Origin: Minisyncoccota bacterium
GTDB taxonomy: Bacteria; Patescibacteriota; Minisyncoccia; Phycocordibacterales; UBA9973
Reading direction: 5' to 3'
DNA length: 5,156 nucleotides
NCBI GenBank assembly: GCA_018060905.1
Contig: JAGOVD010000030.1
Span: 1 to 5,156, forward strand
Positions 1-5,156 of this stretch are shown here, one piece after another. The position numbers and the translations under genes are program-made. The first letter of the stretch is position 1; the number at the start of each line of letters is the position of its first letter. The notes under the pieces were generated by a model that saw only the letters and a program-made list of their open reading frames with translations, was not told the origin of the DNA and made no database searches.

Positions 1-99
1 GCACTCGCTCTCTCACGTATCAAGGAATATATAGAAGGGAAGTCGATCAAGACCGTCATCGTTGTTCCGGGGCGGATTATCAACATTGTTGTCATATAG
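1..99 (+). CDS. leuS: Leucyl-tRNA synthetase, C-terminal end (partial)
   Basis: This is the last 32 codons of a gene that begins before the window, closed by TAG at 97-99. The frame reads a short amphipathic helix (KEYIEGK) followed by KTVIVVPGRIINIVVI. The 'VxVPGrllNiVV' strand at the very end is the hallmark terminus of bacterial LeuRS. That C-terminal domain contacts the elbow of tRNA-Leu; the enzyme charges tRNA-Leu with leucine in the cytoplasm. The catalytic HIGH and KMSKS motifs and the editing domain lie outside the window and cannot be checked. No U-rich terminator follows the stop, so transcription may continue into the next gene. The identification rests on about 30 residues, but the ending is distinctive. 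Confidence 0.88.
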   Translation, partial: ALALSRIKEYIEGKSIKTVIVVPGRIINIVVI

Positions 100-102
100 C
101 AC

Positions 103-124
103 TGATGCCGTAGATGCGGTATCA
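103..124 (+). other. Stem-loop between leuS and the next gene
   Basis: TGATGCCG (103-110) pairs with CGGTATCA (117-124) in an eight-pair stem with one G-U wobble, around the six-base loop TAGATG. It lies between the leuS stop and the preferred start codon at 135. There is no T-run after it, so it is not a standard intrinsic terminator. It could be an mRNA processing or stability element or a weak attenuator. The alternative in-frame ATG at 114 sits in the loop, partly hidden by structure, which is one reason to prefer the ATG at 135. The pairing is seen directly; a function is inference. Confidence 0.45.
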
Positions 125-134
125 TATACACATT

Positions 135-2480
135 ATGTATCAAAAATTCATCACGAGATTCAATACTATTTCTTTCGTCACCATACTTGTTGTTTGTGCA
201 CTGCTCCCACTGTTTTTCCTCCCAGCAACATGGGGTGGTATTGGAGCGATCAAGGGAGTACTCCTCTATGGAGGCGTCTTTGTGGCATTTTCATTTTGGA
301 TTCTCGCACAATTTGTTGCAGGGTCACTGAGTTTTCCCAAACATAAAGCATTTATAGCACTTGGCGCTTGGGTAGTGTTTGCATTGGTGAGTGCACTGAC
401 GTCACAAAACGTTACGGTCTCTCTCTGGGGACGAGGGTTCGTCGTAGATTCATTTGCAACAGTGTTGGCACTTGCACTCTTGACCTTTCTCATCGCTACA
501 TTTGCTCGTGAGCAAAAACGTCTCATCGTTTTGTTTTTGGCAACATTTGTCGGATCGGTAGTGACGGTGTTCCTCCAGGTGATTTTGTACGTATCTCAAA
601 AGGTTCCATTTGTCGCATCACACCTCGCGCATGTCGCCAACCAGGGGACACTCGTGGGTTCATGGGTAGATTTTGCGCATTTTGTGACGTTTACATTCCT
701 GCTATCGCTCCTCATGTACGAAGTGTTGCTACCAAAAGGTATTTTCAAGGTAGTGTCACTGGTCGCAATGGTTCTCTCAATAGCAGTTCTTGTATTCCTC
801 AATTTCAAAGCTGCATGGGTTATCGCACTCGTCTCATCGCTTCTCGTGTTTGTATACAAATCATCAGTTGAACGCTCGGTTGCAAAGTTTTTCCCGTATC
901 AATCTGTTGATATTAACACTGATCCATTGGATGCGGCCAAAGAGCTGACACCGCGATTCCCCGTAGCATCATTTGGAGCACTGATTATTGGCCTCTTCTT
1001 TTTCTTGAGCAGTGGTTCGATTGGTGCCCAGCTTTCGCAGTATGCAGGTGTATCGTTTAACGATACACGTCCATCGTTTGTGACGACCACTCATGTCATG
1101 CGAGCCACTCTGGCGCGTGACCCGCTGTTCGGTATCGGTGCAGGACGTTTTGGGGTTGCGTGGGATCTCCACCATCCATTGAGTATCAATCAGACTGGTT
1201 TTTGGAATACTACATTTGATACAGGGTTCAGTATGCTTGGAACTACTTTTACAACAAATGGTATTTTGGCAGGGATTGCACTGTTGGCACTGTTGTGTAT
1301 TTCATTACTCCACGGATTTCGACTGTTCAACTACCAGTTTCCTGATCGGTTTAGTCGATTTATTGCTGTTGCGTCGCTCATCATGTTTATTGCGTTTGCT
1401 ATCCTCTTTACGTTAACTTCGCCGGGGATTGTACTTATCGTATTTGGTTTTATGTACCTCGGACTACTGCTTGGTGTATCGAGTCTGGTCGGACGAACTC
1501 CTGTACTATCAATCAACTATCTTAGAGATCCTCGGATGAGTTTTTTCGCGATTCTCGTCCTCGTCCTCGTCTCTATGGCAGGATTTGCGGGGGCATATCT
1601 TTCCGGGAGTCGTTTTGCAAGTATTTTCTGGTACAACCAAGCACTTATAGCCTCAGATGTTGCAACTGCAGAGCGTCAGCTCGATCGAGCGATCTCCCTA
1701 TCGCAAAATGATATCTACTGGAGGACACGCTCAGCACTCTTTACTCGTCAATTTACTGACATGGCAAATACTGCATCTCCAGACAAGGGCTTGCTACAGA
1801 CATACTTTACCCAGGCGGAACAAAGTGCGCGCGCAGCTGTTGCGTGGGATACCAGTAGCGCAAGCAACTGGCTCAATCTCAGTCAGGTCTATCAGCTTGT
1901 TGCCGGAGGGTCTACTACTGACGGGTATACCAACGCAGTAGCCGCGGCTGATGCAGCACAAGAGCGAGGTCCCATGAACCCAGTTTTTCTTCTCAATCAT
2001 GCACAACTCGCCTTCTTGAAGCAGGATACTACTCTTGCTCTTCAGTATGTTGCCGATGCCTTAGTACTGAAGTCTGATTATCTCGATGCGTATATCGTAC
2101 GGGGACAAATCAGAGAATCGATCGGAGAAGTAGGAGCAGTACAACAGGAAATCCTTGCGTACACCAAGGCCGCACCATTTGATGCGCAGGGATATTTCCT
2201 CCTCGGTCAGGCATACAGTACAGTGAAAAATTATCAAGCAGCGCTCGAGGCATATACTCGTGCTGGACAACTGAGTCCAAACAATCCTAACCCTTCACTG
2301 AGCGCTATCAACACACTCATCACCATGGGGGATCGTGCTCGCGCTATTGAAGCTCTCAAGACACTCAAAGCAGCATTTCCTGGGGTCACTGGTGTTGATG
2401 AGAAAATCACAGAGCTTGAATCTGGATCATCGACTCCTGTGTCTACTGTCGAAGAACCAACTCCCGTCGCTGAAAACTAA
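135..2480 (+). CDS. O-antigen ligase/polymerase-like membrane protein with C-terminal TPR domain
   Basis: A 781-residue protein (counting from ATG 135). I count about 13 membrane helices near residues 12-31, 40-62, 72-89, 105-124, 129-152, 178-199, 203-223, 225-241, 278-293, 372-393, 406-427, 430-452 and 470-489. The long loop at 294-371 carries the Wzy_C/WaaL-type signature DPLFGIGAGRF (329-339), with nearby R312, H320, R323, H346 and H347 as candidate catalytic residues. Basic residues cluster on the side that makes this loop and the C-terminus extracytoplasmic. Residues 499-753 form helical TPR-type repeats; the clearest is 684-717 (YFLLGQAY...ALEAYTRA...SPNN). A Ser/Thr/Pro-rich tail follows (763-781). 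The family polymerises lipid-linked glycans or transfers them to lipid or protein acceptors; the substrate here is unknown. An in-frame ATG at 114 would add seven residues (MRYHIHI). No Shine-Dalgarno precedes either start. murJ follows after 12 bases, suggesting one operon. Wzy polymerase, WaaL-like ligase and PglL-like protein glycosyltransferase cannot be told apart from sequence alone. Confidence 0.85.
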   Translation: MYQKFITRFNTISFVTILVVCALLPLFFLPATWGGIGAIKGVLLYGGVFVAFSFWILAQFVAGSLSFPKHKAFIALGAWVVFALVSALTSQNVTVSLWGRGFVVDSFATVLALALLTFLIATFAREQKRLIVLFLATFVGSVVTVFLQVILYVSQKVPFVASHLAHVANQGTLVGSWVDFAHFVTFTFLLSLLMYEVLLPKGIFKVVSLVAMVLSIAVLVFLNFKAAWVIALVSSLLVFVYKSSVERSVAKFFPYQSVDINTDPLDAAKELTPRFPVASFGALIIGLFFFLSSGSIGAQLSQYAGVSFNDTRPSFVTTTHVMRATLARDPLFGIGAGRFGVAWDLHHPLSINQTGFWNTTFDTGFSMLGTTFTTNGILAGIALLALLCISLLHGFRLFNYQFPDRFSRFIAVASLIMFIAFAILFTLTSPGIVLIVFGFMYLGLLLGVSSLVGRTPVLSINYLRDPRMSFFAILVLVLVSMAGFAGAYLSGSRFASIFWYNQALIASDVATAERQLDRAISLSQNDIYWRTRSALFTRQFTDMANTASPDKGLLQTYFTQAEQSARAAVAWDTSSASNWLNLSQVYQLVAGGSTTDGYTNAVAAADAAQERGPMNPVFLLNHAQLAFLKQDTTLALQYVADALVLKSDYLDAYIVRGQIRESIGEVGAVQQEILAYTKAAPFDAQGYFLLGQAYSTVKNYQAALEAYTRAGQLSPNNPNPSLSAINTLITMGDRARAIEALKTLKAAFPGVTGVDEKITELESGSSTPVSTVEEPTPVAEN
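1048..1068. repeat. Perfect 21-base palindrome inside the ligase gene
   Basis: GTGTATCGTT (1048-1057) is followed by a single T at 1058 and then by its exact reverse complement AACGATACAC (1059-1068). All ten pairs match. It lies in the coding region just before the conserved ligase loop motif, around residues 305-311 (GVSFNDT). As RNA it would form a hairpin of about eight or nine pairs with a minimal loop; as DNA it resembles a dimeric-protein binding site. The symmetry is seen directly; any function is inference and chance is possible. Confidence 0.6.
1554..1571 (+). repeat. Three tandem CTCGTC hexamers
   Basis: Three exact in-frame copies of CTCGTC encode Leu-Val three times within the last membrane helix of the ligase-like protein. 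Gain or loss of a copy would keep the frame and only lengthen or shorten the helix by two residues. It is short, and a hydrophobic helix with biased codon use can give this by chance. Confidence 0.5.
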
Positions 2481-2492
2481 TCGTATCTCCGC

Positions 2493-4187
2493 ATGGTTCC
2501 TCGATTCCTCAAACTACTTAACCGTGATGTCACGACGATGAACCAAGCAGCATTGGTACTCGGTGTCTTTTCGCTTGCGTCACAGATATTTGGGCTCTTG
2601 CGGGATCACTTGCTCGCATCTCGCGTGGGACCATCGGCGACGCTCGATGTGTACTATGCGGCGTTTCGTATCCCTGATTTTATCTATAGTTCTATAGCGG
2701 TATTGTTTTCAGTCACGGTCATTATTCCGTTTATCACCGGATATGTGAACAAAGATAGCGAAGACTATATCAGTCTCAAGAAGTTTTCAAATAGTATTTT
2801 CTCGCTGTACTGCATGGGTATGGTAGTAGTGTGCGTGATTGCGTTTTTCCTTATGCCATACCTGACACGGCTCACTGCGCCTGGATTTACTATGGCGCAA
2901 CATATAGATCTCGTACTGTATTCGCGGATCATGCTCCTCTCACCTTTTTTGATGGGGCTATCCAGTCTGCTCGGATCGTTTGCTCAGGTTCAAAAGAAAT
3001 TCTTTTCATTTGCGATTGCTCCTCTGTTTTATAACATAGGGATTCTGACCGGAGTCATAGTGCTTCTGCCAATGTGGGGAATGGTCGGTGTGGTACTCGG
3101 TGTTGTCTTTGGGGCAATACTTCACCTCACGATTCAGCTTCCGACACTCGTTAGTCTGCAAAAATTGCCAAGTTTGACGCGAGATATCGATTGGCCAGTC
3201 ATGAAAAAGGTGGTGACGCTTTCGCTCCCGCGTACGCTCGCTTCGTCATTAACCAACATCACCTTTCTGATGATTAGTGCGATTGCGTCGCTCCTTGTTG
3301 CGGGATCGATATCCGTCTTCCAGTTCTCATACAATATTCAGACGACACCTCTCATGATCATCGGTATCTCATATGCGATCGCCGCATTTCCGACAATGAG
3401 TCGTCTCTATGCTGAAAAGCAGACCAAGGAATTCGTCGATCTTATTCACCGTGCGACGCGCAACATTTTCTTTCTCTCGATTCCTGCAGCATTTTTTATC
3501 ATCGTCTTGCGTGCACAGATTGTCCGCGTACTTCTCGGAGCAGGAGTGTTCTCGTGGAACGACACACGGCTCGTAGCGGCGTCTCTCGCACTGTTTTGTA
3601 TCTCCGTCACCGCACAGTGTATGATCCTCCTCCTTGTTCGTGGATTTTATGCGATGGGCAACACCAAGACACCACTCAAGATTAATGCATGGTCCGTCGC
3701 AGTGACGGCAGTTGCGGCAGGAGTACTCTTGCTCGCATATCGTGATATGCCGATGTTCCGCGATTTCCTCGAAAGCCTGTTGCGTATCGATGGAACGACA
3801 GGGGGAAGTGTCGTCCTCCTCTCACTCGCATTCTCAATCGGACAGATCGTCAACGCGTGTTTACTGTGGAATCATTTTCATAAAAATGTCGAAGGCACGA
3901 AAGTTGAGACACGCGAGCTTGGTCGTGCACTCTTTCACACAATCGGCGCAGGACTCATTGCGTCGTCTGCAATCTACGGCATGCTCCTTCTCATTAGTAG
4001 TGGGGTAGACCAGGGGACGTTCTGGGGTATCCTTGCCCAGGGACTCATCTCAGGTACTGTCGGTATCGCACTCTACGGCATCATTCTCAGTGCACTCAAG
4101 AACGAAGACATCTCACTCTTTGTCGCAACCCTCAAATCCAAGTTTTGGAAGCAAAAACCATTGGTGATGCAACAGCCGGACCTGTAA
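2493..4187 (+). CDS. murJ: MurJ/MviN-family lipid-linked oligosaccharide flippase
   Basis: A 564-residue polytopic protein of the MOP-superfamily MurJ type, which moves lipid II across the inner membrane for peptidoglycan synthesis. Family marks seen: SQIFGLLRD (30-38), D52 and AAFRIPD (56-62), TAPGF (128-132), SLPRTLASS (244-252), GISYAIAAFPTMSRL (291-305), LLGAGVFSWNDT (347-358) and RGFYAMGNTKTPLKI (383-397). It is longer than E. coli MurJ (511), with a basic N-terminal leader (MVPRFLKLLNRD) and a charged C-terminal tail. The leader resembles those of patescibacterial homologues as I recall them, supporting ATG 2493 over the internal ATG at 2538. No Shine-Dalgarno is present; the start lies 12 bases after the ligase stop, so translational coupling is plausible. 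By-eye alignment places Q31, Y65 and N281 where E. coli has R18, R52 and R270; R37 and D52 (E. coli R24, D39) are kept. It could instead flip the glycan carrier used by the neighbouring ligase-like protein. Confidence 0.9.
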   Translation: MVPRFLKLLNRDVTTMNQAALVLGVFSLASQIFGLLRDHLLASRVGPSATLDVYYAAFRIPDFIYSSIAVLFSVTVIIPFITGYVNKDSEDYISLKKFSNSIFSLYCMGMVVVCVIAFFLMPYLTRLTAPGFTMAQHIDLVLYSRIMLLSPFLMGLSSLLGSFAQVQKKFFSFAIAPLFYNIGILTGVIVLLPMWGMVGVVLGVVFGAILHLTIQLPTLVSLQKLPSLTRDIDWPVMKKVVTLSLPRTLASSLTNITFLMISAIASLLVAGSISVFQFSYNIQTTPLMIIGISYAIAAFPTMSRLYAEKQTKEFVDLIHRATRNIFFLSIPAAFFIIVLRAQIVRVLLGAGVFSWNDTRLVAASLALFCISVTAQCMILLLVRGFYAMGNTKTPLKINAWSVAVTAVAAGVLLLAYRDMPMFRDFLESLLRIDGTTGGSVVLLSLAFSIGQIVNACLLWNHFHKNVEGTKVETRELGRALFHTIGAGLIASSAIYGMLLLISSGVDQGTFWGILAQGLISGTVGIALYGIILSALKNEDISLFVATLKSKFWKQKPLVMQQPDL

Positions 4188-4222
4188 GAAGTTAGTAGGA
4201 ATCAGGGAGTAGACAGTAGAAA

Positions 4223-4246
4223 ACCCTTAGAAATAAGGGTATTTTT
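4223..4246 (+). terminator. Intrinsic terminator after murJ
   Basis: ACCCTTA (4223-4229) and TAAGGGT (4234-4240) form a perfect seven-pair stem closed by a GAAA tetraloop, a stabilising GNRA loop, followed by ATTTTT. It lies 35 bases after the murJ stop and should end the ligase-murJ transcript. An A-run precedes the stem, so it could work weakly in the opposite direction too. Confidence 0.85.
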
Positions 4247-4248
4247 AC

Positions 4249-4277
4249 TTGACTTTTATATAAATATATGTTATTAT
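4249..4277 (+). promoter_or_regulatory. Strong sigma-70-type promoter for the orphan membrane gene
   Basis: TTGACT (4249-4254) and TATTAT (4272-4277) each match consensus at five of six positions and are separated by exactly 17 bases. A TG at 4269-4270 gives an extended -10. The predicted start of transcription is near 4284, leaving a 5' leader of about 36 bases before the ATG at 4320. The surroundings are AT-rich, which raises the chance of spurious matches. However, the placement directly after a terminator and before an ORF supports a real promoter. Confidence 0.75.
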
Positions 4278-4319
4278 ATAACCAAGTTCTTTTAAATTAA
4301 ATCACCTAAAATAATAATA

Positions 4320-4625
4320 ATGAAATTATTAACTTTTATTGGAGGGGGTGCGCTTATTATTGTTGCATTCTCATTATTTTTCTTTCTCCCACAGTATATA
4401 TACTGGAAAGAATTACCGTTACAGGTTTTGTATTCGATTATAGAAAAATCTACAATTAATAATGAAGTTAATACAATTTCTTTATTATTGACAATTGGAC
4501 TAAAATTTTTCACCGGCCTACTGCTATGGGGGATTATTGGCTTTGTTTTGAGGCCATTTCTGGAATTAGCTGCAGAAATATTTGAATGGCATACCTTACG
4601 TGATCTAATAGAATCCTTCAATTAA
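4320..4625 (+). CDS. Small two-helix membrane protein of unknown function
   Basis: I do not recognise this 101-residue protein. It has two hydrophobic segments, about residues 4-24 (glycine-containing, GGGALIIVAF) and 53-77 (SLLLTIGLKFF...LLWGIIGFV). A polar stretch separates them (WKELP, then EKSTINNEVN), and a C-terminal region of about residues 79-100 could form an amphipathic helix (ELAAEIFEW...LRDLIESF). No enzyme motif, signal peptidase site or cysteine is visible. By hand count the gene is 96 of 306 bases G+C (31 %), against roughly half in murJ and lepA. Nine of its 20 leucines are TTA, while none of the 16 leucines in the lepA fragment is. It has its own promoter and sits between two terminators, so it is probably a single-gene transcript. 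No Shine-Dalgarno; ATAATAATAATG forms the start region. Reality as a gene is supported by the membrane pattern plus the promoter and terminator frame. A recently acquired or fast-evolving gene is possible. Confidence 0.65.
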   Translation: MKLLTFIGGGALIIVAFSLFFFLPQYIYWKELPLQVLYSIIEKSTINNEVNTISLLLTIGLKFFTGLLLWGIIGFVLRPFLELAAEIFEWHTLRDLIESFN

Positions 4626-4643
4626 TTTACTGAAAATCAACTT

Positions 4644-4678
4644 ACCGCTCGATATATAATTGAGTGGTTTTTCTTTTT
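4644..4678 (+). terminator. Intrinsic terminator after the orphan gene
   Basis: ACCGCTCGA (4644-4652) pairs with TTGAGTGGT (4660-4668) in a nine-pair stem with two G-U wobbles, around loop TATATAA. A run of TTTTT-C-TTTTT (4668-4678) follows. It begins 18 bases after the orphan stop codon and insulates lepA from upstream transcription. Its T-run reaches into the -35 region of the lepA promoter. Confidence 0.82.
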
Positions 4679-4705
4679 CCCAAAATCGGCTTTTTCTGGT
4701 ATAGT
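4677..4705 (+). promoter_or_regulatory. Extended -10 promoter for lepA, leaderless or nearly so
   Basis: TGGTATAGT (4697-4705) is a full extended -10 element, with TATAGT at 4700-4705. Seventeen bases upstream is only a weak -35, TTCCCA (4677-4682, four of six). The -10 ends ten bases before the lepA ATG at 4716, so transcription should begin near 4712. That leaves a 5' leader of about zero to five bases and no room for a Shine-Dalgarno. Confidence 0.7.
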
Positions 4706-4715
4706 TTTGCCACCT

Positions 4716-5156
4716 ATGGATCAAAAGAACATCCGCAATTTCAGTATTATCGCCCATATCGACCATGGCAAGAGCACGCTTGCTGACCGTATGCTTGAAG
4801 TGACAGGCACGATTGAAGCGCGTAAAATGCGCGATCAAGTGCTCGACTCGATGGAGCTTGAACGCGAGCGTGGCATCACGATCAAGATGCAACCGGTGAG
4901 AATGCAGTACAAACACGGCGGTGCAGACTACTTGCTCAACCTCATCGATACTCCCGGACACATCGACTTTTCATACGAAGTATCACGCGCACTCAAAGCC
5001 GTTGAAGGGTCACTTCTCCTTGTTGACGCCACACAGGGCGTGCAGGCACAGACGCTCACCACGCTCGGCATGGCACGCGAAAGTGGGCTCGTCATCATCC
5101 CAGTCATCACCAAGGTAGACTCACAGCTTGCTCGTCCTGACGATATCCGGCTTGAA
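4716..5156 (+). CDS. lepA: Elongation factor 4 (LepA), N-terminal part (partial)
   Basis: The first 147 codons of a gene running off the right edge; full-length LepA is about 600 residues. LepA is a ribosome-binding translational GTPase, linked to back-translocation and to ribosome biogenesis or initiation. Visible G-domain motifs are G1 AHIDHGKST (13-21), switch I/G2 around ERERGITIK (49-57) with T55, and G3 DTPGHIDF (78-85) with the catalytic-type H82. The LepA-typical start (KNIRNFSIIAHIDHGKSTLADR) and the LDSMELERERGITIK stretch separate it from EF-Tu, EF-G and TypA. The G4 motif reads TKVD (132-135) where LepA normally has NKxD. The domains specific to LepA lie outside the window. ATG 4716 is fixed by the conserved N-terminus. 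No Shine-Dalgarno precedes it, in keeping with a leaderless mRNA from the promoter just upstream. Codons are C/G-rich at third positions, in sharp contrast to the orphan gene upstream. Confidence 0.96.
   Translation, partial: MDQKNIRNFSIIAHIDHGKSTLADRMLEVTGTIEARKMRDQVLDSMELERERGITIKMQPVRMQYKHGGADYLLNLIDTPGHIDFSYEVSRALKAVEGSLLLVDATQGVQAQTLTTLGMARESGLVIIPVITKVDSQLARPDDIRLE

Noticed and set aside
120..125. TATCAT as a -10 box for a leaderless ligase transcript
   Set aside because: It lies at a lepA-like distance from ATG 135, but no -35 or TG extension is in register (TTGTCA at 89-94 is 25 bases away), and it falls within the stem-loop.
114..134. Start of the ligase-like protein at ATG 114
   Set aside because: It would add MRYHIHI before a natural basic N-terminus (MYQKFITRF), has no ribosome binding site, and lies in a hairpin loop. 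It remains possible.
62..346. 94-codon + strand open frame at the leuS-ligase junction
   Set aside because: It is out of frame with both leuS and the ligase-like gene, and its product has no family features.
1679..1690. GCTCGATCGAGC palindrome in the ligase gene
   Set aside because: Twelve-base self-complementary words appear by chance at this length, especially in GATC-rich coding DNA.
2538..2540. Internal ATG as the murJ start (MNQAALVLG)
   Set aside because: The leader from 2493 (MVPRFLKLLNRD) looks like those of related MurJ proteins and places the start 12 bases after the upstream stop.
4188..4222. Three AGTAG copies after the murJ stop as a repeat element
   Set aside because: Five-base units at irregular spacing in a purine-rich stretch; expected by chance.
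4292..4621. 109-codon reverse-strand open frame opposite the orphan gene
   Set aside because: Its product has no convincing membrane or domain pattern, and the promoter and terminator signals fit the + strand gene. Long open frames on both strands are common in AT-rich DNA.
4655..4660. Perfect TATAAT as an additional lepA promoter
   Set aside because: It sits in the loop and 3' arm of the terminator, with no acceptable -35 at 16-18 bases upstream. The extended -10 at 4697-4705 is a better candidate.
4605..4961. 118-codon reverse-strand open frame over the start of lepA
   Set aside because: It overlaps the unmistakable LepA G domain and runs through the terminator and promoter; it is a shadow of lepA.

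Overview
The window reads as chromosomal DNA from an uncultured bacterium, most likely a member of Candidatus Patescibacteria (CPR), possibly Parcubacteria-like. This placement is inference. It rests on the gene order leuS end, O-antigen-ligase-like protein with TPRs, murJ, lepA; on the style of the MurJ N-terminus (a short basic, amphipathic leader before the first membrane helix); and on tight packing with no Shine-Dalgarno sequence before any visible start. All genes are on the + strand. The four visible stop codons are TAG, TAA, TAA and TAA, and no ORF needs UGA read as an amino acid, so code 25 is not indicated.

Layout. Positions 1-99 are the last 32 codons of leuS. A 35-base gap with a stem-loop leads to a 781-residue polytopic membrane protein (135-2480). 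It combines an O-antigen ligase/polymerase (Wzy_C-type) membrane domain with a C-terminal TPR domain that the positive-inside rule places outside the membrane. Twelve bases later comes a 564-residue MurJ/MviN-family lipid-linked sugar flippase (2493-4187). The two are probably co-transcribed, perhaps by read-through from leuS, and end at a clear intrinsic terminator (4223-4246). Together they suggest export of a lipid-linked glycan and its polymerisation or transfer at the cell surface.

From about 4241 to 4715 the DNA becomes AT-rich. It holds a self-contained unit: a near-consensus promoter (4249-4277), an unrecognised two-helix membrane protein of 101 residues (4320-4625, 31 % GC with very different codon use) and a second intrinsic terminator (4644-4678). 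This is the least explained part of the window.

The window ends with the first 147 codons of lepA (EF-4), driven by an extended -10 promoter so close to the ATG that the mRNA should be leaderless or nearly so. Its G4 motif reads TKVD rather than the usual NKxD.

No tRNA, rRNA, CRISPR array, insertion sequence or attachment site was seen. The best leads are the orphan membrane-protein cassette, the loss of three arginines in MurJ known to matter in E. coli, and the possible functional pairing of this MurJ variant with the ligase-TPR protein.
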